NCBI GenBank assembly: GCA_944320305.1
Contig: CALUGW010000006.1
Span: 51,565 to 115,564 of the forward strand
Source of the DNA: an uncultured Prevotella sp.
Lineage (GTDB): Bacteria > Bacteroidota > Bacteroidia > Bacteroidales > Bacteroidaceae
Length of the DNA: 64,000 nucleotides
Direction of reading: 5' to 3'
In this document: positions 27,201-36,815 of the stretch, piece after piece
How positions within the stretch are numbered: the first letter of the stretch is position 1
Layout: every line of letters starts with the position of its first letter
The notes under the pieces: model-generated
Told to the model about the DNA's origin: nothing
Database searches by the model: none
The model's input: only the letters and a program-made list of their open reading frames with translations
Position numbers and translations under genes: made by a program

Positions 27201-28080
27201 ATTTTCCTCCCTTGATTCTATTACAATTTTTACAAAGCATCTGGCAATTCTCCGCCACCGTAGTGTGCCGCCTTCTTTCCAAGGCGTAATGTGGTCGGCC
27301 TCCATCTCTTCCAGCTCGAAATGCTTGCCGCAATGGGCGCAGATTCCCTGTTGGCGTTCGTAGGCTTCGCGTTCCTGCTTTTTGTCGAAGGTGCGGAAAC
27401 TGAGGTCGCGCAGGTCTCCGCTCAGCACGTAGCGGTATATGCCCGACTTCTTCATTATCTCGTCATCCTCCATCAAGTCGTGTATCTCCACACTTTGTTT
27501 GCTTTCAAAAGCGGGAAAATCTCCTTGTACTTGATGGCGTTTTGGTTGCCTATAATCAAGAACTTCTTGCCGTACTCCATCAGTTGGGCCACATACTCTC
27601 GAAACAAAGAGAACGGCGGATTGGTGACAACGATGTCGGCTTCTTTCAGCAGTTCGATGCATTCTCGGCTGCGGAAGTCGCCGTCGCCTTTCAGCGGTTT
27701 TACGCCAATCTCCTCGGCGTTGGGTATGTGGTCGCCGTTCTTGTCGCCCTCATATACCAGGAATACGGCCTGCTCGCTCTTGTTCTGGCTGAAGAGGCTA
27801 TGTCCCGGTTCTTGTAGCAAGTGGTAATCAGTTTCTTCAGTCCGAGGAACTCAAAGTTGTAAGCGAAATAAGTGAAGAAATTGCTAACGCGCGGGTCGTC
27901 GCAGTTGCACAGCACGGTCTTGCCGCGGAAGTGCTCGCGGTAATGCCGCAGTTCGTTGTTGATGTCTTCCAGCTGCGTGTAGAACTCGTCTTTCTTGGCC
28001 TCTTTCGCCTTGTTCAGATTCTTATTAGCCATATCGTTTAATCGAATTTTACCCTTGTTGATTAAATCCATTGCGTTCAC
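27200..28080 (-). pseudogene. Broken EcoRI-family adenine methyltransferase joined to an HNH endonuclease tail
   Basis: At least three frames are needed to read it. The first runs from MANKNLNKAKEAKKDEFYTQ (ATG at 28032) to ITTCYKNRD. It shifts near 27810 to LFSQNKSEQA..LVYEGDKNGD..VVTNPPFSLFREYV, which holds the NPPF adenine-methylase motif. After NKVW (near 27485) another shift leads to an HNH tail: RAYERQQ-like, GICAHCGKHFELEEMEADHI and TPWKEGG. A last shift near 27264 restores AENCQMLCKNCNRIKGGK and the stop at 27200-27202. The middle of the methyltransferase is missing, so the gene is dead or heavily rearranged. A good minus-strand promoter remains upstream. An assembly error is possible for single shifts but unlikely for all of them. 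Confidence 0.8.
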
Positions 28081-28161
28081 TTTCGGAATCCGCTGTCTTC
28101 ACTAACATTTTCCCATGTTTAAAAAGCATTGCTGTGGTGTGATAACAATTGATTGTATCCG

Positions 28162-28192
28162 CAAAGATACTGAGTTTCGGCCTGCGGGCAAA
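28162..28192 (-). promoter_or_regulatory. Intact promoter of the broken methyltransferase
   Basis: On the minus strand, TTTG (28189-28192) and TATCTTTG (28162-28169) are exactly 19 bases apart. Transcription would start near 28155, before both possible ATGs at 28080 and 28032. Confidence 0.65.
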
Positions 28193-28262
28193 GGCTTTGC
28201 CTGTTTTTTGCGCCTCTGTCGGGGGCAGGGCGACCGTGCCGGCAGCAAAAAACCGCCGGCTG

Positions 28263-28294
28263 TTTTGCGTTTTGCGGAATGTTGCTTAACTTTG
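28263..28294 (+). promoter_or_regulatory. Promoter of the FAA hydrolase-porU-porV genes
   Basis: TTTTG at 28263-28267 and TAACTTTG at 28287-28294 are 19 bases apart. The ATG follows at 28327. Confidence 0.65.
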
Positions 28295-28326
28295 CGCCCC
28301 ATACAGCAAACAACCAACTGACAGAC

Positions 28327-28947
28327 ATGAAGATATTTGGCATAGTGGATAACTACCCGCAGCACAATAAAGCGGCTGCCGGAGCGTTATATGAAAAGGA
28401 CGGCAGCCCCGTCTTGTTCACCAAGGCCGACTCGGCGCTGCTTAAGGACCGCAAGCCCTTTTTCGTGCCCGACTGGTGCGGAACCATAACCCGCAGCGTC
28501 AACATAGTGGTGCGCGTGTGCCGTCTGGGCAAGTGCATCCCCGAGCGTTTCGCCCACAGATACTACGACGCCGTGACCGTGGGCGTTGACTTCACGGCCT
28601 CCGACCTGCTCGGCGACGCGCGACGCGGCGGGCTGCCGTGGGATGTGGCCAAGGGCTTCGACAGCTCCGCCGCCATAGGCGAGTGGGTGCCAAAGGACAC
28701 GTTTCTGAGCCTGCAGTCGCTCCGCTTCCGCCTCGACGCCGACGGGCAGACCGTGCAGCAGGGCTACACCGGCGACATGCTCTGGACAATCGACAGCCAG
28801 ATAGCCCGCATCAGCCGCTACTTCACGCTGAAGACCGGCGACCTGCTCTTCACCGGCACGCCCCCGGGCACGGCTCCGGTGAGCATCGGCGAACACCTTG
28901 AGGGATTCGTTGAAGACCGCAAGGTGCTCGAGTTTAATTGCAAATGA
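28327..28947 (+). CDS. Fumarylacetoacetate hydrolase family protein
   Basis: 206 residues, the short single-domain form of the family. Metal-binding and fold motifs are VGVDFTASDLLGDARRGGLP, KGFDSSAAIGEWV, MLWTIDSQIARISRYFTL and GDLLFTGTPPG, as in FAA hydrolase/acylpyruvase or oxaloacetate decarboxylase-type enzymes. It probably cleaves a C-C bond in a small beta-diketo acid, but the substrate cannot be told. The stop overlaps the porU start (ATGA), which suggests translational coupling despite unrelated functions. Confidence 0.85.
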   Translation: MKIFGIVDNYPQHNKAAAGALYEKDGSPVLFTKADSALLKDRKPFFVPDWCGTITRSVNIVVRVCRLGKCIPERFAHRYYDAVTVGVDFTASDLLGDARRGGLPWDVAKGFDSSAAIGEWVPKDTFLSLQSLRFRLDADGQTVQQGYTGDMLWTIDSQIARISRYFTLKTGDLLFTGTPPGTAPVSIGEHLEGFVEDRKVLEFNCK

Positions 28948-31900
28948 CATTTATGAAGAGATTCTTACTGCTGCTGACAGCCGTCATGGCGTGGTGCTCC
29001 GCGAGGGTGGCCGCGCAGGAGTTCTACAACCTCACCGCCCAGGAGGTGAGGATCGACACGCTCCTGCCGCGCTTCAGCCGCCTGCTGCCCGTGGGACCGG
29101 CCTATGCCGACTCGACATACAGCGTGGCCATAGAGTATCCCGAATTCATCGACATGACCGAGGCCGACGTGCGCCGCTACCGCGCCATCACCGCCGACAC
29201 GCTGCCGCCCATGCCGCAGGTGAGCTGCCGCATGGCCGTGGAGCGCAAGCGCGGGTCGCTCTGCGTGTCGTTCGTGCCGCTGGTCTTCCGCGACGGCAGA
29301 TACCAGAAGCTCGTCAGCTTCAAGCTCGCCGTCAGCGCCAGGGCGCGTCAGGCGCAGCGCCGCCAGGGCGCGTCAGGCGGTGGCGGCACCGCCGCCTCGG
29401 AGCGTTATGCCGCCCACTCGGTGCTGGCCTCAGGCCGGTGGGCCAAGATCCGCGTGCCCTCCACCGGCGTCTACCAGATAACCGACGAGCTGGCGCGGCG
29501 GGCGGGCTTCACCTCGGCGGCCACAGTCAGAGTCTACGGCTACGGCGGCGAGCTGCAGCCCGAGATCCTCAGCGGCGACTATCTTGCCGGTACCGACGAC
29601 CTCAGCGAGGTGCCCACGTGTACCGTGGGCGGGCGCAGGCTGTTCTATGCGCGCGGCCCCGTAAGCTGGGACAGCTCCGGCAACCGCGTGCGCAACCCCT
29701 ATTCCGACCACGGCTACTACTTTCTGACCGAAGACGGCGGGCAGCCCGCCGCCGTTGACAGCGCCGCGTTCGTGGGCAGCTTCTATCCCGCCGCCGAAGA
29801 CTACAACACGCTCTACGAGGTTGACGACTTTGCCTGGTATCAGGGCGGTCGCAATCTCTATGACGCCGCGCTGCTGCCCTCAGGGCAGGCCACGGCCTAC
29901 ACCGTGGCCGCCGCAGGCTCCTCGGCAGAGGGAAGTGTGCGCGTGGTGCTCACCGCCGACGCCGCCATGCCGGCCACCGTGAGCCTCAACGGCACCGAAC
30001 TGGGCACTCTCAGCGTGGGGCGGCCCGGTGCTTATGACGCCGCACAGTCGGTGAGCCGCGTGTTCCACGTGTCTAACCTTCAGGCTTCAAACACCATCGA
30101 GATAACGCCATCGGCCAGTGGCAACGTCCGCCTGGACTACATCACCGTGCACACCGACGAGCCAAAGGCCGCGCCGAGGCTCTCGACAGACAATTTTCCC
30201 GTGCCCGAATATGTCTACAACATAACCAACCAGGACTTGCACGCCCACGGGCCGGCCGACATGGTGATAATCATCCCCACGTCGCAGCGGCTGCGCCAGC
30301 CAGCCGAGCGGCTGGCCGCGCTCCACGAGCGGACCGACTCGCTGCGCGTCAGGATTGTGCCCGCCGACGAGCTTTACAACGAGTTCTCAAGCGGAACGCC
30401 CGACGCCACGGCCTACCGCCGCTACCTCAAGATGCTCTACGACCGCGCAGGCAGCGAGGCCGACCTGCCCCGCTACCTCGTGCTGATGGGCGACGGAGCG
30501 TGGGACAACCGTATGCGCACGGCTGGGTGGGCCGGAATGTCGCCCGACGACTATCTGCTCTGCTACGAGAGCGAGAACTCCTTCAGCGACCTCAACTGCT
30601 ACGTGACCGACGACTTCTTCTGCCTGCTCGACGACGGCGAGGCCGTGCAGGGCAGCGGCTCGTCAAACAGCTTCCTCGGACAGCCCGACGTGGCCGTGGG
30701 GCGGCTGCCCGTGGTGACGGCCGACGAGGCCGACGCCGTGATTGACAAGATTGAGGCCTACATGGCCAACGCCACCGCCGGCCCGTGGCAGAACACCATT
30801 GTGGTGATGGGCGACGACGGCGACAACAACACACACATGGAGACGGCCGACCGCGTGGCCAACCAGGTGATGCGCGAGCACCCGGAATACAGCGTGAAGA
30901 AGCTGATGTGGGACGCCTATCCGCGCGAGACGTCGGCCACGGGCAACTCTTATCCCGACGTGTCGCGGCAGATAAGGCAGTACATGACCGACGGCGCGCT
31001 CATCATGAACTACAACGGCCACGGCGTGGAGTACTGCCTGTCGCACGAGCAGGTGGTGCTGCTCAACGACTTCAGCGGCTCCGTGTCGAAGAACCTGCCG
31101 CTATGGGTGACGGCCGCCTGCGACATTCTCCCCTTCGACGGGCAGGAGCCAAACATCGGCGAGGAGGCCGTGCTCAACCCCGACGGGGGTGCCGTGGCGT
31201 TCTACGGAACCACCCGCACGGTCTATGCGAGCTACAACGAGCGGATGAACCTCACCTTCATGCAGGAGGTGCTCGGCACAGTCGACGACGGCGGACGGAT
31301 GCCCATGGGCGAGGCCGTGCGCCGCGCCAAGGTGCGGCTTGTGACCGAAAACGCCGACCGCACGGTGAACAAGCTGCAGTTCACCTATCTGGGCGACCCG
31401 GCACTGCGCCTGGCCACGCCCACGCTGTCGGCAGTGGTTGACTCTGTGAACGGTGTCGCCGTGGGCGGAGCTGGCGGCGGCGGAGCGGCAGTGAGGCTGC
31501 CCGCAGGCTCGTCGGTGGTGGTCAGCGGTCGCATAACCAGCGGCGGAGCGCTGGCCCCGGGCTTCAACGGCACGCTGACGGCAACCGTGAGCGACGCCGC
31601 CCGCCAGGTGGTCTGCAAGCTGAACGACGCCTCGGCGGCGTCGGAGGCTTTCGTCTTCACCGACCGCCAGGGCGTGGTGTTCAAGGGGTCTGACAATGTT
31701 GAGGACGGACGATTCTCCTTCACCTTCGCCGTTCCGAAAGACATCAGCTACAGCGACGGACGCGGCCTGATAAACATCTACGCCGTCAGCGGAGACAAGA
31801 CGCTCACCGCCGCCGGCTCCGACAGCAGCATCGTGCTCAACGGCACCGGCAGCCTGAACACCGACTCCGTGGGGCCGGCAATCTACTGCTACCTCAACTC

Positions 31901-32528
31901 GTCGTCGTTTGCCAACGGGGGCAACGTGAACACCACGCCCTATTTCATTGCGGAGCTGTCTGACGAAGACGGCATCAACGCCGCCGGAACGGGCGTGGGC
32001 CACGACCTGCAGCTCATCATCGACGGCGACATGGCCAAGACATACACCCTGAACGACTACTTCACCTTCGACTTCGGCACATATAAGAGCGGAACCATAG
32101 GCTTCAGCATACCGCAGCTGGAGGAGGGGCGGCACCGCCTGCTGTTCCGCGCGTGGGACATACTGAACAACTCGGCCACTGCCGAGCTGACGTTCAACGT
32201 CGTGAAAGGTCTTGAGCCGGCCATCATCGACGTGGACTGCACGCAGAACCCCGCCACAACATCCACCGCATTCCGCATCATCCACGACCGCGCGGGCACG
32301 CAGATGGACGTGACCATAGACCTCTTCGACATGGCCGGCCGCCACCTGTGGACGCATTCCGCCACCGACGTGCCGACGTGCAACGAGCTGACAATAGACT
32401 GGAATCTCACCATCGACGGCGGGCGACGCCTGGGAACGGGCGTCTATCTCTACCGTGTGCGGGCCAGCAGCGAGGGCGGCAGCTACACGTCGAAGACCAA
32501 GAAATTAATCATCATAAGCAATAAATAG
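28944..32528 (+). CDS. porU: Type IX secretion system sortase PorU
   Basis: 1194 residues. After a signal peptide (MKRFLLLLTAVMAWCSARVA) come beta-rich N-terminal domains, then a C25 gingipain-like cysteine peptidase domain with DLPRYLVLMGDGAWDN and the catalytic pair His693 (YNGHGVEY) and Cys726 (VTAACDIL). Beyond it are immunoglobulin-like domains and a C-terminal sorting-type segment (GVYLYRVRASSEGG ending KKLIIISNK). PorU cuts the C-terminal signal from type IX cargo at the outer membrane and attaches the cargo to A-LPS. porV follows directly, as in other Bacteroidetes. A start nine bases later (28953) is equally possible. Confidence 0.93.
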   Translation: MTFMKRFLLLLTAVMAWCSARVAAQEFYNLTAQEVRIDTLLPRFSRLLPVGPAYADSTYSVAIEYPEFIDMTEADVRRYRAITADTLPPMPQVSCRMAVERKRGSLCVSFVPLVFRDGRYQKLVSFKLAVSARARQAQRRQGASGGGGTAASERYAAHSVLASGRWAKIRVPSTGVYQITDELARRAGFTSAATVRVYGYGGELQPEILSGDYLAGTDDLSEVPTCTVGGRRLFYARGPVSWDSSGNRVRNPYSDHGYYFLTEDGGQPAAVDSAAFVGSFYPAAEDYNTLYEVDDFAWYQGGRNLYDAALLPSGQATAYTVAAAGSSAEGSVRVVLTADAAMPATVSLNGTELGTLSVGRPGAYDAAQSVSRVFHVSNLQASNTIEITPSASGNVRLDYITVHTDEPKAAPRLSTDNFPVPEYVYNITNQDLHAHGPADMVIIIPTSQRLRQPAERLAALHERTDSLRVRIVPADELYNEFSSGTPDATAYRRYLKMLYDRAGSEADLPRYLVLMGDGAWDNRMRTAGWAGMSPDDYLLCYESENSFSDLNCYVTDDFFCLLDDGEAVQGSGSSNSFLGQPDVAVGRLPVVTADEADAVIDKIEAYMANATAGPWQNTIVVMGDDGDNNTHMETADRVANQVMREHPEYSVKKLMWDAYPRETSATGNSYPDVSRQIRQYMTDGALIMNYNGHGVEYCLSHEQVVLLNDFSGSVSKNLPLWVTAACDILPFDGQEPNIGEEAVLNPDGGAVAFYGTTRTVYASYNERMNLTFMQEVLGTVDDGGRMPMGEAVRRAKVRLVTENADRTVNKLQFTYLGDPALRLATPTLSAVVDSVNGVAVGGAGGGGAAVRLPAGSSVVVSGRITSGGALAPGFNGTLTATVSDAARQVVCKLNDASAASEAFVFTDRQGVVFKGSDNVEDGRFSFTFAVPKDISYSDGRGLINIYAVSGDKTLTAAGSDSSIVLNGTGSLNTDSVGPAIYCYLNSSSFANGGNVNTTPYFIAELSDEDGINAAGTGVGHDLQLIIDGDMAKTYTLNDYFTFDFGTYKSGTIGFSIPQLEEGRHRLLFRAWDILNNSATAELTFNVVKGLEPAIIDVDCTQNPATTSTAFRIIHDRAGTQMDVTIDLFDMAGRHLWTHSATDVPTCNELTIDWNLTIDGGRRLGTGVYLYRVRASSEGGSYTSKTKKLIIISNK

Positions 32529-32588
32529 GCCGGGGCGGCGTTTTATGTTTAGTGTTTAAAACTTAAATTCAATTTATAGCATTCACAG

Positions 32589-33761
32589 ATGAAGTTCCAC
32601 CTTAGACTATACGCCGCGCTTCTCTGCCTGTCGCTGGCAGCCGCCGGGCGCGCGCAAGAGAAGCTCAGCGAGTTCAACCCCGTAGAGCACGCCGTGATAT
32701 CGCAGACCATAGCCCCCGACGCCCGCTCCGCTGGTATGGGCGATGTGGGCGCGGCCACCGACCCCGACGTAAACTCGCAGTACTGGAACCCGGCCAAATA
32801 CCCCTTCTGCATCAGCCGCGCCGGCGTGTCGCTCAACTACACCCCGTGGCTCCGCCAGCTCGTCAACGACATTGACTTGGCCTACGTGGCCGGCTACTAC
32901 CGCATCGGCGACTACAGCGCCGTGTCTGGCTCGCTGCGCTATTTCTCGCTCGGAGAGGTGTCAACGAGCTATGGCAATGAGAACGCCATGACCGTCAACC
33001 CCTACGAGATGTCGATAGACGTGGCCTACTCGCTGATGCTAAGCGAGACATTCTCCATCGCCGCCGCCATACGCTGGATTTATTCCGACCTGCGCTACGA
33101 CTACACTGAAGACGCGTCGCCGGCCTCGGCTTTCGCCGCAGACCTGGCCATGTATTACAACAATTACTTCACCATGGGCAGCCGCGAGTGCCAGCTTGGC
33201 ATCGGAATGAACATAAGCAACGTGGGCAGCAAAATCAGCTACTTCGGCGATGACCGCAGCCAGTTCCTGCCTGCCAACCTGCGCCTGGGAGCGTCGGTGA
33301 TGATTCCCATCGACGAGTACAACCGCTTCTCCATCGCCGCCGACGCCAACAAGCTGCTCGTGCCCACAGTGCCGGTGCAGAACGAGGGCGAAAGCTCGGC
33401 CGACTACCAGGCCCGCGTCATTGAGGAATACAGCGACATGAGCTCCATAACAGGCATCTTCAAGAGCTTCGGCGACGCCCCCGGAGGCTTCAAGGAGGAG
33501 CTGGAGGAGATTCAGTGGAGCGTTGGCGCGGAGTATGTCTACCACGACCAGTTCTCCGTCCGCGCCGGTTATCATCACGAGAGCGAGAACAAGGGCAACC
33601 GCAAGTACTTTACCGTGGGCGGCGGATTCCGCATGAGCGTGTTCTCGCTGGATGTGGGCTACGTCATCTCCACCGCCCAGAGCAATCCGCTCGACCAGAC
33701 GCTGCGCTTCTCGCTGGCGTTCGACATGGACGGAATCAAGGACCTTTTCAGCCGCAGGTGA
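32589..33761 (+). CDS. porV: Type IX secretion system outer-membrane protein PorV (LptO)
   Basis: 390 residues with a signal peptide (KFHLRLYAALLCLSLAAAG). PDARSAGMGDVGAATDPDVN and QYWNPAKYPF are the PorV/FadL-like barrel start, and the protein continues as alternating beta-strands to a C-terminal FSLAFDMDGIKDLF. PorV carries folded cargo from the translocon to PorU and belongs to the attachment complex. It is 60 bases after porU. The pair supports a working type IX system, together with the small sorting-tail protein at 23913. Confidence 0.92.
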   Translation: MKFHLRLYAALLCLSLAAAGRAQEKLSEFNPVEHAVISQTIAPDARSAGMGDVGAATDPDVNSQYWNPAKYPFCISRAGVSLNYTPWLRQLVNDIDLAYVAGYYRIGDYSAVSGSLRYFSLGEVSTSYGNENAMTVNPYEMSIDVAYSLMLSETFSIAAAIRWIYSDLRYDYTEDASPASAFAADLAMYYNNYFTMGSRECQLGIGMNISNVGSKISYFGDDRSQFLPANLRLGASVMIPIDEYNRFSIAADANKLLVPTVPVQNEGESSADYQARVIEEYSDMSSITGIFKSFGDAPGGFKEELEEIQWSVGAEYVYHDQFSVRAGYHHESENKGNRKYFTVGGGFRMSVFSLDVGYVISTAQSNPLDQTLRFSLAFDMDGIKDLFSRR

Positions 33762-33791
33762 TTATTTGTCAGACGGAAAACAGACAAGGAC

Positions 33792-34274
33792 ATGAAGATA
33801 AGAGTGGGATTCGGATTTGACGTGCACCGCCTGGTGGAAGGCCGCGACCTGTGGATCGGCGGCATAAAGATTGACCACACCATGGGTCTTCTGGGCCACA
33901 GCGACGCCGATGTGCTCATCCACGCCATCTGCGACGCCATGCTCGGCGCGGCCAGTATGCGCGACATAGGCTATCATTTCCCCGACACGGCGGCCGAGAC
34001 CGACGGCATAGACAGCAAGATTCTGCTGGGCAAGACGCGCGGACTGATAGCCGCCGCAGACTGGACGGTGGGCAATGTGGACGCCACCATCTGCGCCGAG
34101 CGGCCCAAGATGAACCCGCACATACCGCAGATGAAAGCCTGCCTGGCTCCGATTCTCGCCATCGGCGAGGATGACATATCGATAAAGGCAACCACGACAG
34201 AGCGTCTCGGCTTCACCGGGCGCGAGGAGGGTATCAGCGCTTACGCCGTGGTGCTGCTCGAAAAGACAGTCTGA
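33792..34274 (+). CDS. ispF: 2-C-methyl-D-erythritol 2,4-cyclodiphosphate synthase
   Basis: 160 residues, the normal length. It closes CDP-ME-2-phosphate into the cyclic diphosphate in the MEP isoprenoid pathway. GFGFDVHRL (Asp10, His12) and GHSDADVLIHAICDAMLGA (His44) supply the zinc ligands, and ERLGFTGREEGI is the conserved C-terminal turn. It follows porV by 30 bases. Confidence 0.95.
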   Translation: MKIRVGFGFDVHRLVEGRDLWIGGIKIDHTMGLLGHSDADVLIHAICDAMLGAASMRDIGYHFPDTAAETDGIDSKILLGKTRGLIAAADWTVGNVDATICAERPKMNPHIPQMKACLAPILAIGEDDISIKATTTERLGFTGREEGISAYAVVLLEKTV

Positions 34275-34353
34275 GGCCGCTGGGGCTGAGACCGACGCCA
34301 GGGCCACGAATGGCGGTGCCAATTGCCGTGCGCGCTCAAAAACGGCGGGATAA

Positions 34354-34385
34354 TTTGCTCTTCTGGCGTCTTTTTAGTAATTTTG
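34354..34385 (+). promoter_or_regulatory. argS promoter
   Basis: TTTG at 34354-34357 and TAATTTTG at 34378-34385 are 20 bases apart, with the ATG at 34429. Confidence 0.6.
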
Positions 34386-34428
34386 CATTCACATTTCGGA
34401 ATGTTATATTTTATAAGGTATAATCAAC

Positions 34429-36249
34429 ATGAAGATTGAATCGGTGATAGCCGGTGCCGCCGTCAGCGGCATCAAAGCCCTTTATGGGCAGGACGTGCCA
34501 GCCAAGATGGTGCAGTTGCAGAAGACAAAGCGCGAGTTTGAGGGCAATCTGACGCTCGTTGTGTTCCCCCTGCTGAGAATCTCGAAGAAGAAGCCGGAGG
34601 AAACGGCAGAGGAGATTGGCCGCTGGCTCGCGGACAACTGCACGGCAGTGGCGTCGTACAACGTGGTGAAGGGATTCCTCAACCTCGTGATCGCTCCTGC
34701 GGCATGGACCGGACTTCTCAACGATATAAACGCAGACCCGCACTACGGCGAGACGGCCGCCACTGCCGGCTCGCCCCTGGTGATGATAGAATACTCGTCG
34801 CCCAACACCAACAAGCCGCTGCACCTGGGCCACGTGCGCAACAACCTGCTGGGCTGGAGCCTCGCGCAGATCATGCAGGCCAACGGCAACCGCGTGGTGA
34901 AGACCAACATCGTGAACGACCGCGGCATACACATCTGCAAGTCGATGCTGGCATGGCTCAAGTGGGGCAACGGCGAGACGCCCGAAACCAGCGGCAAGAA
35001 GGGCGACCACCTGATAGGCGATTACTACGTGGCCTTCGACAAGCACTACCGCGAGGAGGTGAAGGAGCTTGTGGCGAAGTACACCGCCGAGGGCATGGCT
35101 GCCGAAGAGGCGGAGAAAAAGGCCAAGGACGAGGCACCGCTGATCAGGGAAGCCCACGAGATGCTCGTGAAGTGGGAGCAGGGCGACGAGGAGGTGCGCT
35201 CGCTCTGGCGCAAGATGAACGGCTGGGTCTACGCAGGCTTCGACGAGACCTACAAGGCGCTGGGTGTGGGCTTCGACAAGATATACTATGAGTCGGACAC
35301 ATACCTCAAAGGCAAGGCAAAGGTTGAAGAGGGGCTGGCAAAGGGCCTCTTCGAGCGCCACGCCGACGGCAGTGTGTGGGCCGACCTCACCGCCGAGGGT
35401 CTCGACCAGAAGCTGCTGCTGCGCTCCGACGGCACGTCTGTCTACATGACGCAGGACATCGGCACGGCAGAGATGCGCTTCAACGACTACCCGATAGACA
35501 AGATGATTTATGTGGTGGGCAACGAGCAGAACTACCACTTCCAGGTGCTTTCGATACTGCTCGACCGGCTCGGCTTCAAGTGGGGCAAGGAGCTGGTGCA
35601 CTTCTCCTACGGCATGGTGGAGCTGCCCAACGGCAAGATGAAGAGCCGCGAGGGAACGGTGGTGGACGCCGACGACCTGATAGCCGAGATGGTGAGCCAG
35701 GCACGCCGCACGAGCGAGGAGCTTGGCAAGTTTGACGACATCAGCGAGGCTGAGCGCGACGAGATTGCACGCATCGTCGGACTGGGCGCATTGAAGTACT
35801 TCATCCTCAAGGTGGACGCGCGGAAAAACATGCTCTTCAACCCCGAGGAGTCCATCGACTTCAACGGAAACACCGGCCCCTTCATACAATACACCCACGC
35901 CCGCATACGCAGCATACTGCGCAAGGCCGAGGCCGAGGGCGCGAGCCTGCCCGAAAGGCTTGACCCCGAGACCGCGCAGCCAAACGAAAAGGAGGTGGAG
36001 CTGATACAGAAGCTCAATGAGTATGGCGCGGCAGTGGAGCAGGCCGGCAAGGACTACAGTCCGAGCGGCATCGCAAACTACTGTTACGAGCTGACAAAGG
36101 AGTTCAACCAGTTCTATCACGACTACTCGATTCTCAAGGAACCCGATGCCGCCAAGAAGCAGCTGCGCCTTGTCCTGGCCCGCAATGTGGCCAAGACCAT
36201 CAAGAACGGCATGGCCTTGCTGGGCATCGAGGTGCCGGAAAGGATGTGA
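34429..36249 (+). CDS. argS: Arginine--tRNA ligase
   Basis: 606 residues, class I synthetase that charges tRNA-Arg. The N-terminal additional domain (1-110) is followed by SSPNTNKPLHLGHVRNN (HIGH-type motif at 132-135), the catalytic fold, and KMKSREGTVVDADDL (KMSKS counterpart). The C-terminal DALR anticodon-binding domain ends with KTIKNGMALLGIEVPERM. It has its own promoter and is followed by a hairpin. Confidence 0.96.
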   Translation: MKIESVIAGAAVSGIKALYGQDVPAKMVQLQKTKREFEGNLTLVVFPLLRISKKKPEETAEEIGRWLADNCTAVASYNVVKGFLNLVIAPAAWTGLLNDINADPHYGETAATAGSPLVMIEYSSPNTNKPLHLGHVRNNLLGWSLAQIMQANGNRVVKTNIVNDRGIHICKSMLAWLKWGNGETPETSGKKGDHLIGDYYVAFDKHYREEVKELVAKYTAEGMAAEEAEKKAKDEAPLIREAHEMLVKWEQGDEEVRSLWRKMNGWVYAGFDETYKALGVGFDKIYYESDTYLKGKAKVEEGLAKGLFERHADGSVWADLTAEGLDQKLLLRSDGTSVYMTQDIGTAEMRFNDYPIDKMIYVVGNEQNYHFQVLSILLDRLGFKWGKELVHFSYGMVELPNGKMKSREGTVVDADDLIAEMVSQARRTSEELGKFDDISEAERDEIARIVGLGALKYFILKVDARKNMLFNPEESIDFNGNTGPFIQYTHARIRSILRKAEAEGASLPERLDPETAQPNEKEVELIQKLNEYGAAVEQAGKDYSPSGIANYCYELTKEFNQFYHDYSILKEPDAAKKQLRLVLARNVAKTIKNGMALLGIEVPERM

Positions 36250-36289
36250 TTCAAATTGTGAATTAGGAGTTAGGAATTAGAAATTTGGG

Positions 36290-36324
36290 CTGCGCCGCGG
36301 CTTTGGCCGTGGCGCAGTCTGTTT
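36290..36324 (+). terminator. Terminator after argS
   Basis: CTGCGCCGCGGC (36290-36301) pairs with GCCGTGGCGCAG (36306-36317), followed by TCTGTTTT. The preceding bases (36260-36285) contain GAATTAGGAGTTAGGAATTAG repeats split by single bases, a low-complexity string also seen near 16040. Confidence 0.7.
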
Positions 36325-36350
36325 TCAGGCAAACGCGACAGAGATACGCT

Positions 36351-36815
36351 ATGGACTGTGTGAATCCCCCCTCTTATCGCAATGACACGGTGCTGCCCCT
36401 TCCAGTGGATGTGTCGGCAGACGCGATAGCCGTCGATGCGGCGTGCAGCGGCAATCCGGGCATGATGGAATACCGGGGCATCGACCTCGCCACCGGCCAG
36501 CAGGTGTTTCATTACGGGCCGGTGTACGGCACGAACAATATCGGCGAGTTTCTCGCCATTGTGCACGCTTTGGCCCTGATGGAGCAGCGCGGGCTGCGGA
36601 AGACTGTCTATTCCGACAGCTACAATGCGATACTATGGGTCAACAAGCGCAAGTGCAAGACAAAGCTGGAGCGCACGCCGCGCACCGAGCGGCTCTTTGA
36701 GGTGATTGCCCGTGCCGAGCGCTGGCTCAACACGCACCAGTATTCCGCGCCGGTGGTTAAATGGGAGACGAAGAAATGGGGCGAGATTCCGGCCGATTTC
36801 GGACGCAAGGGGTAG
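36351..36815 (+). CDS. rnhA: Ribonuclease HI
   Basis: 154 residues with the RNase H fold. The acidic catalytic residues sit in VDAACSGNPG (Asp), NNIGEFLAIVHALA (Glu) and VYSDSYNAILWV (Asp). The family cuts RNA in RNA-DNA hybrids, removing primers and R-loops. The sequence resembles the Bacteroidetes/Firmicutes subtype without the viroplasmin domain. An upstream frame from 36285 lies in the argS terminator, so the ATG at 36351 is chosen. The 3' end overlaps the next gene by 55 bases. Confidence 0.85.
   Translation: MDCVNPPSYRNDTVLPLPVDVSADAIAVDAACSGNPGMMEYRGIDLATGQQVFHYGPVYGTNNIGEFLAIVHALALMEQRGLRKTVYSDSYNAILWVNKRKCKTKLERTPRTERLFEVIARAERWLNTHQYSAPVVKWETKKWGEIPADFGRKG

Noticed and set aside
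34411-36120. 569-codon frame on the minus strand
   Set aside because: It lies antisense to argS, a certain gene; long antisense frames arise from high GC codon use. The same holds for 60385-62103, 16940-18445 and 23925-25274.
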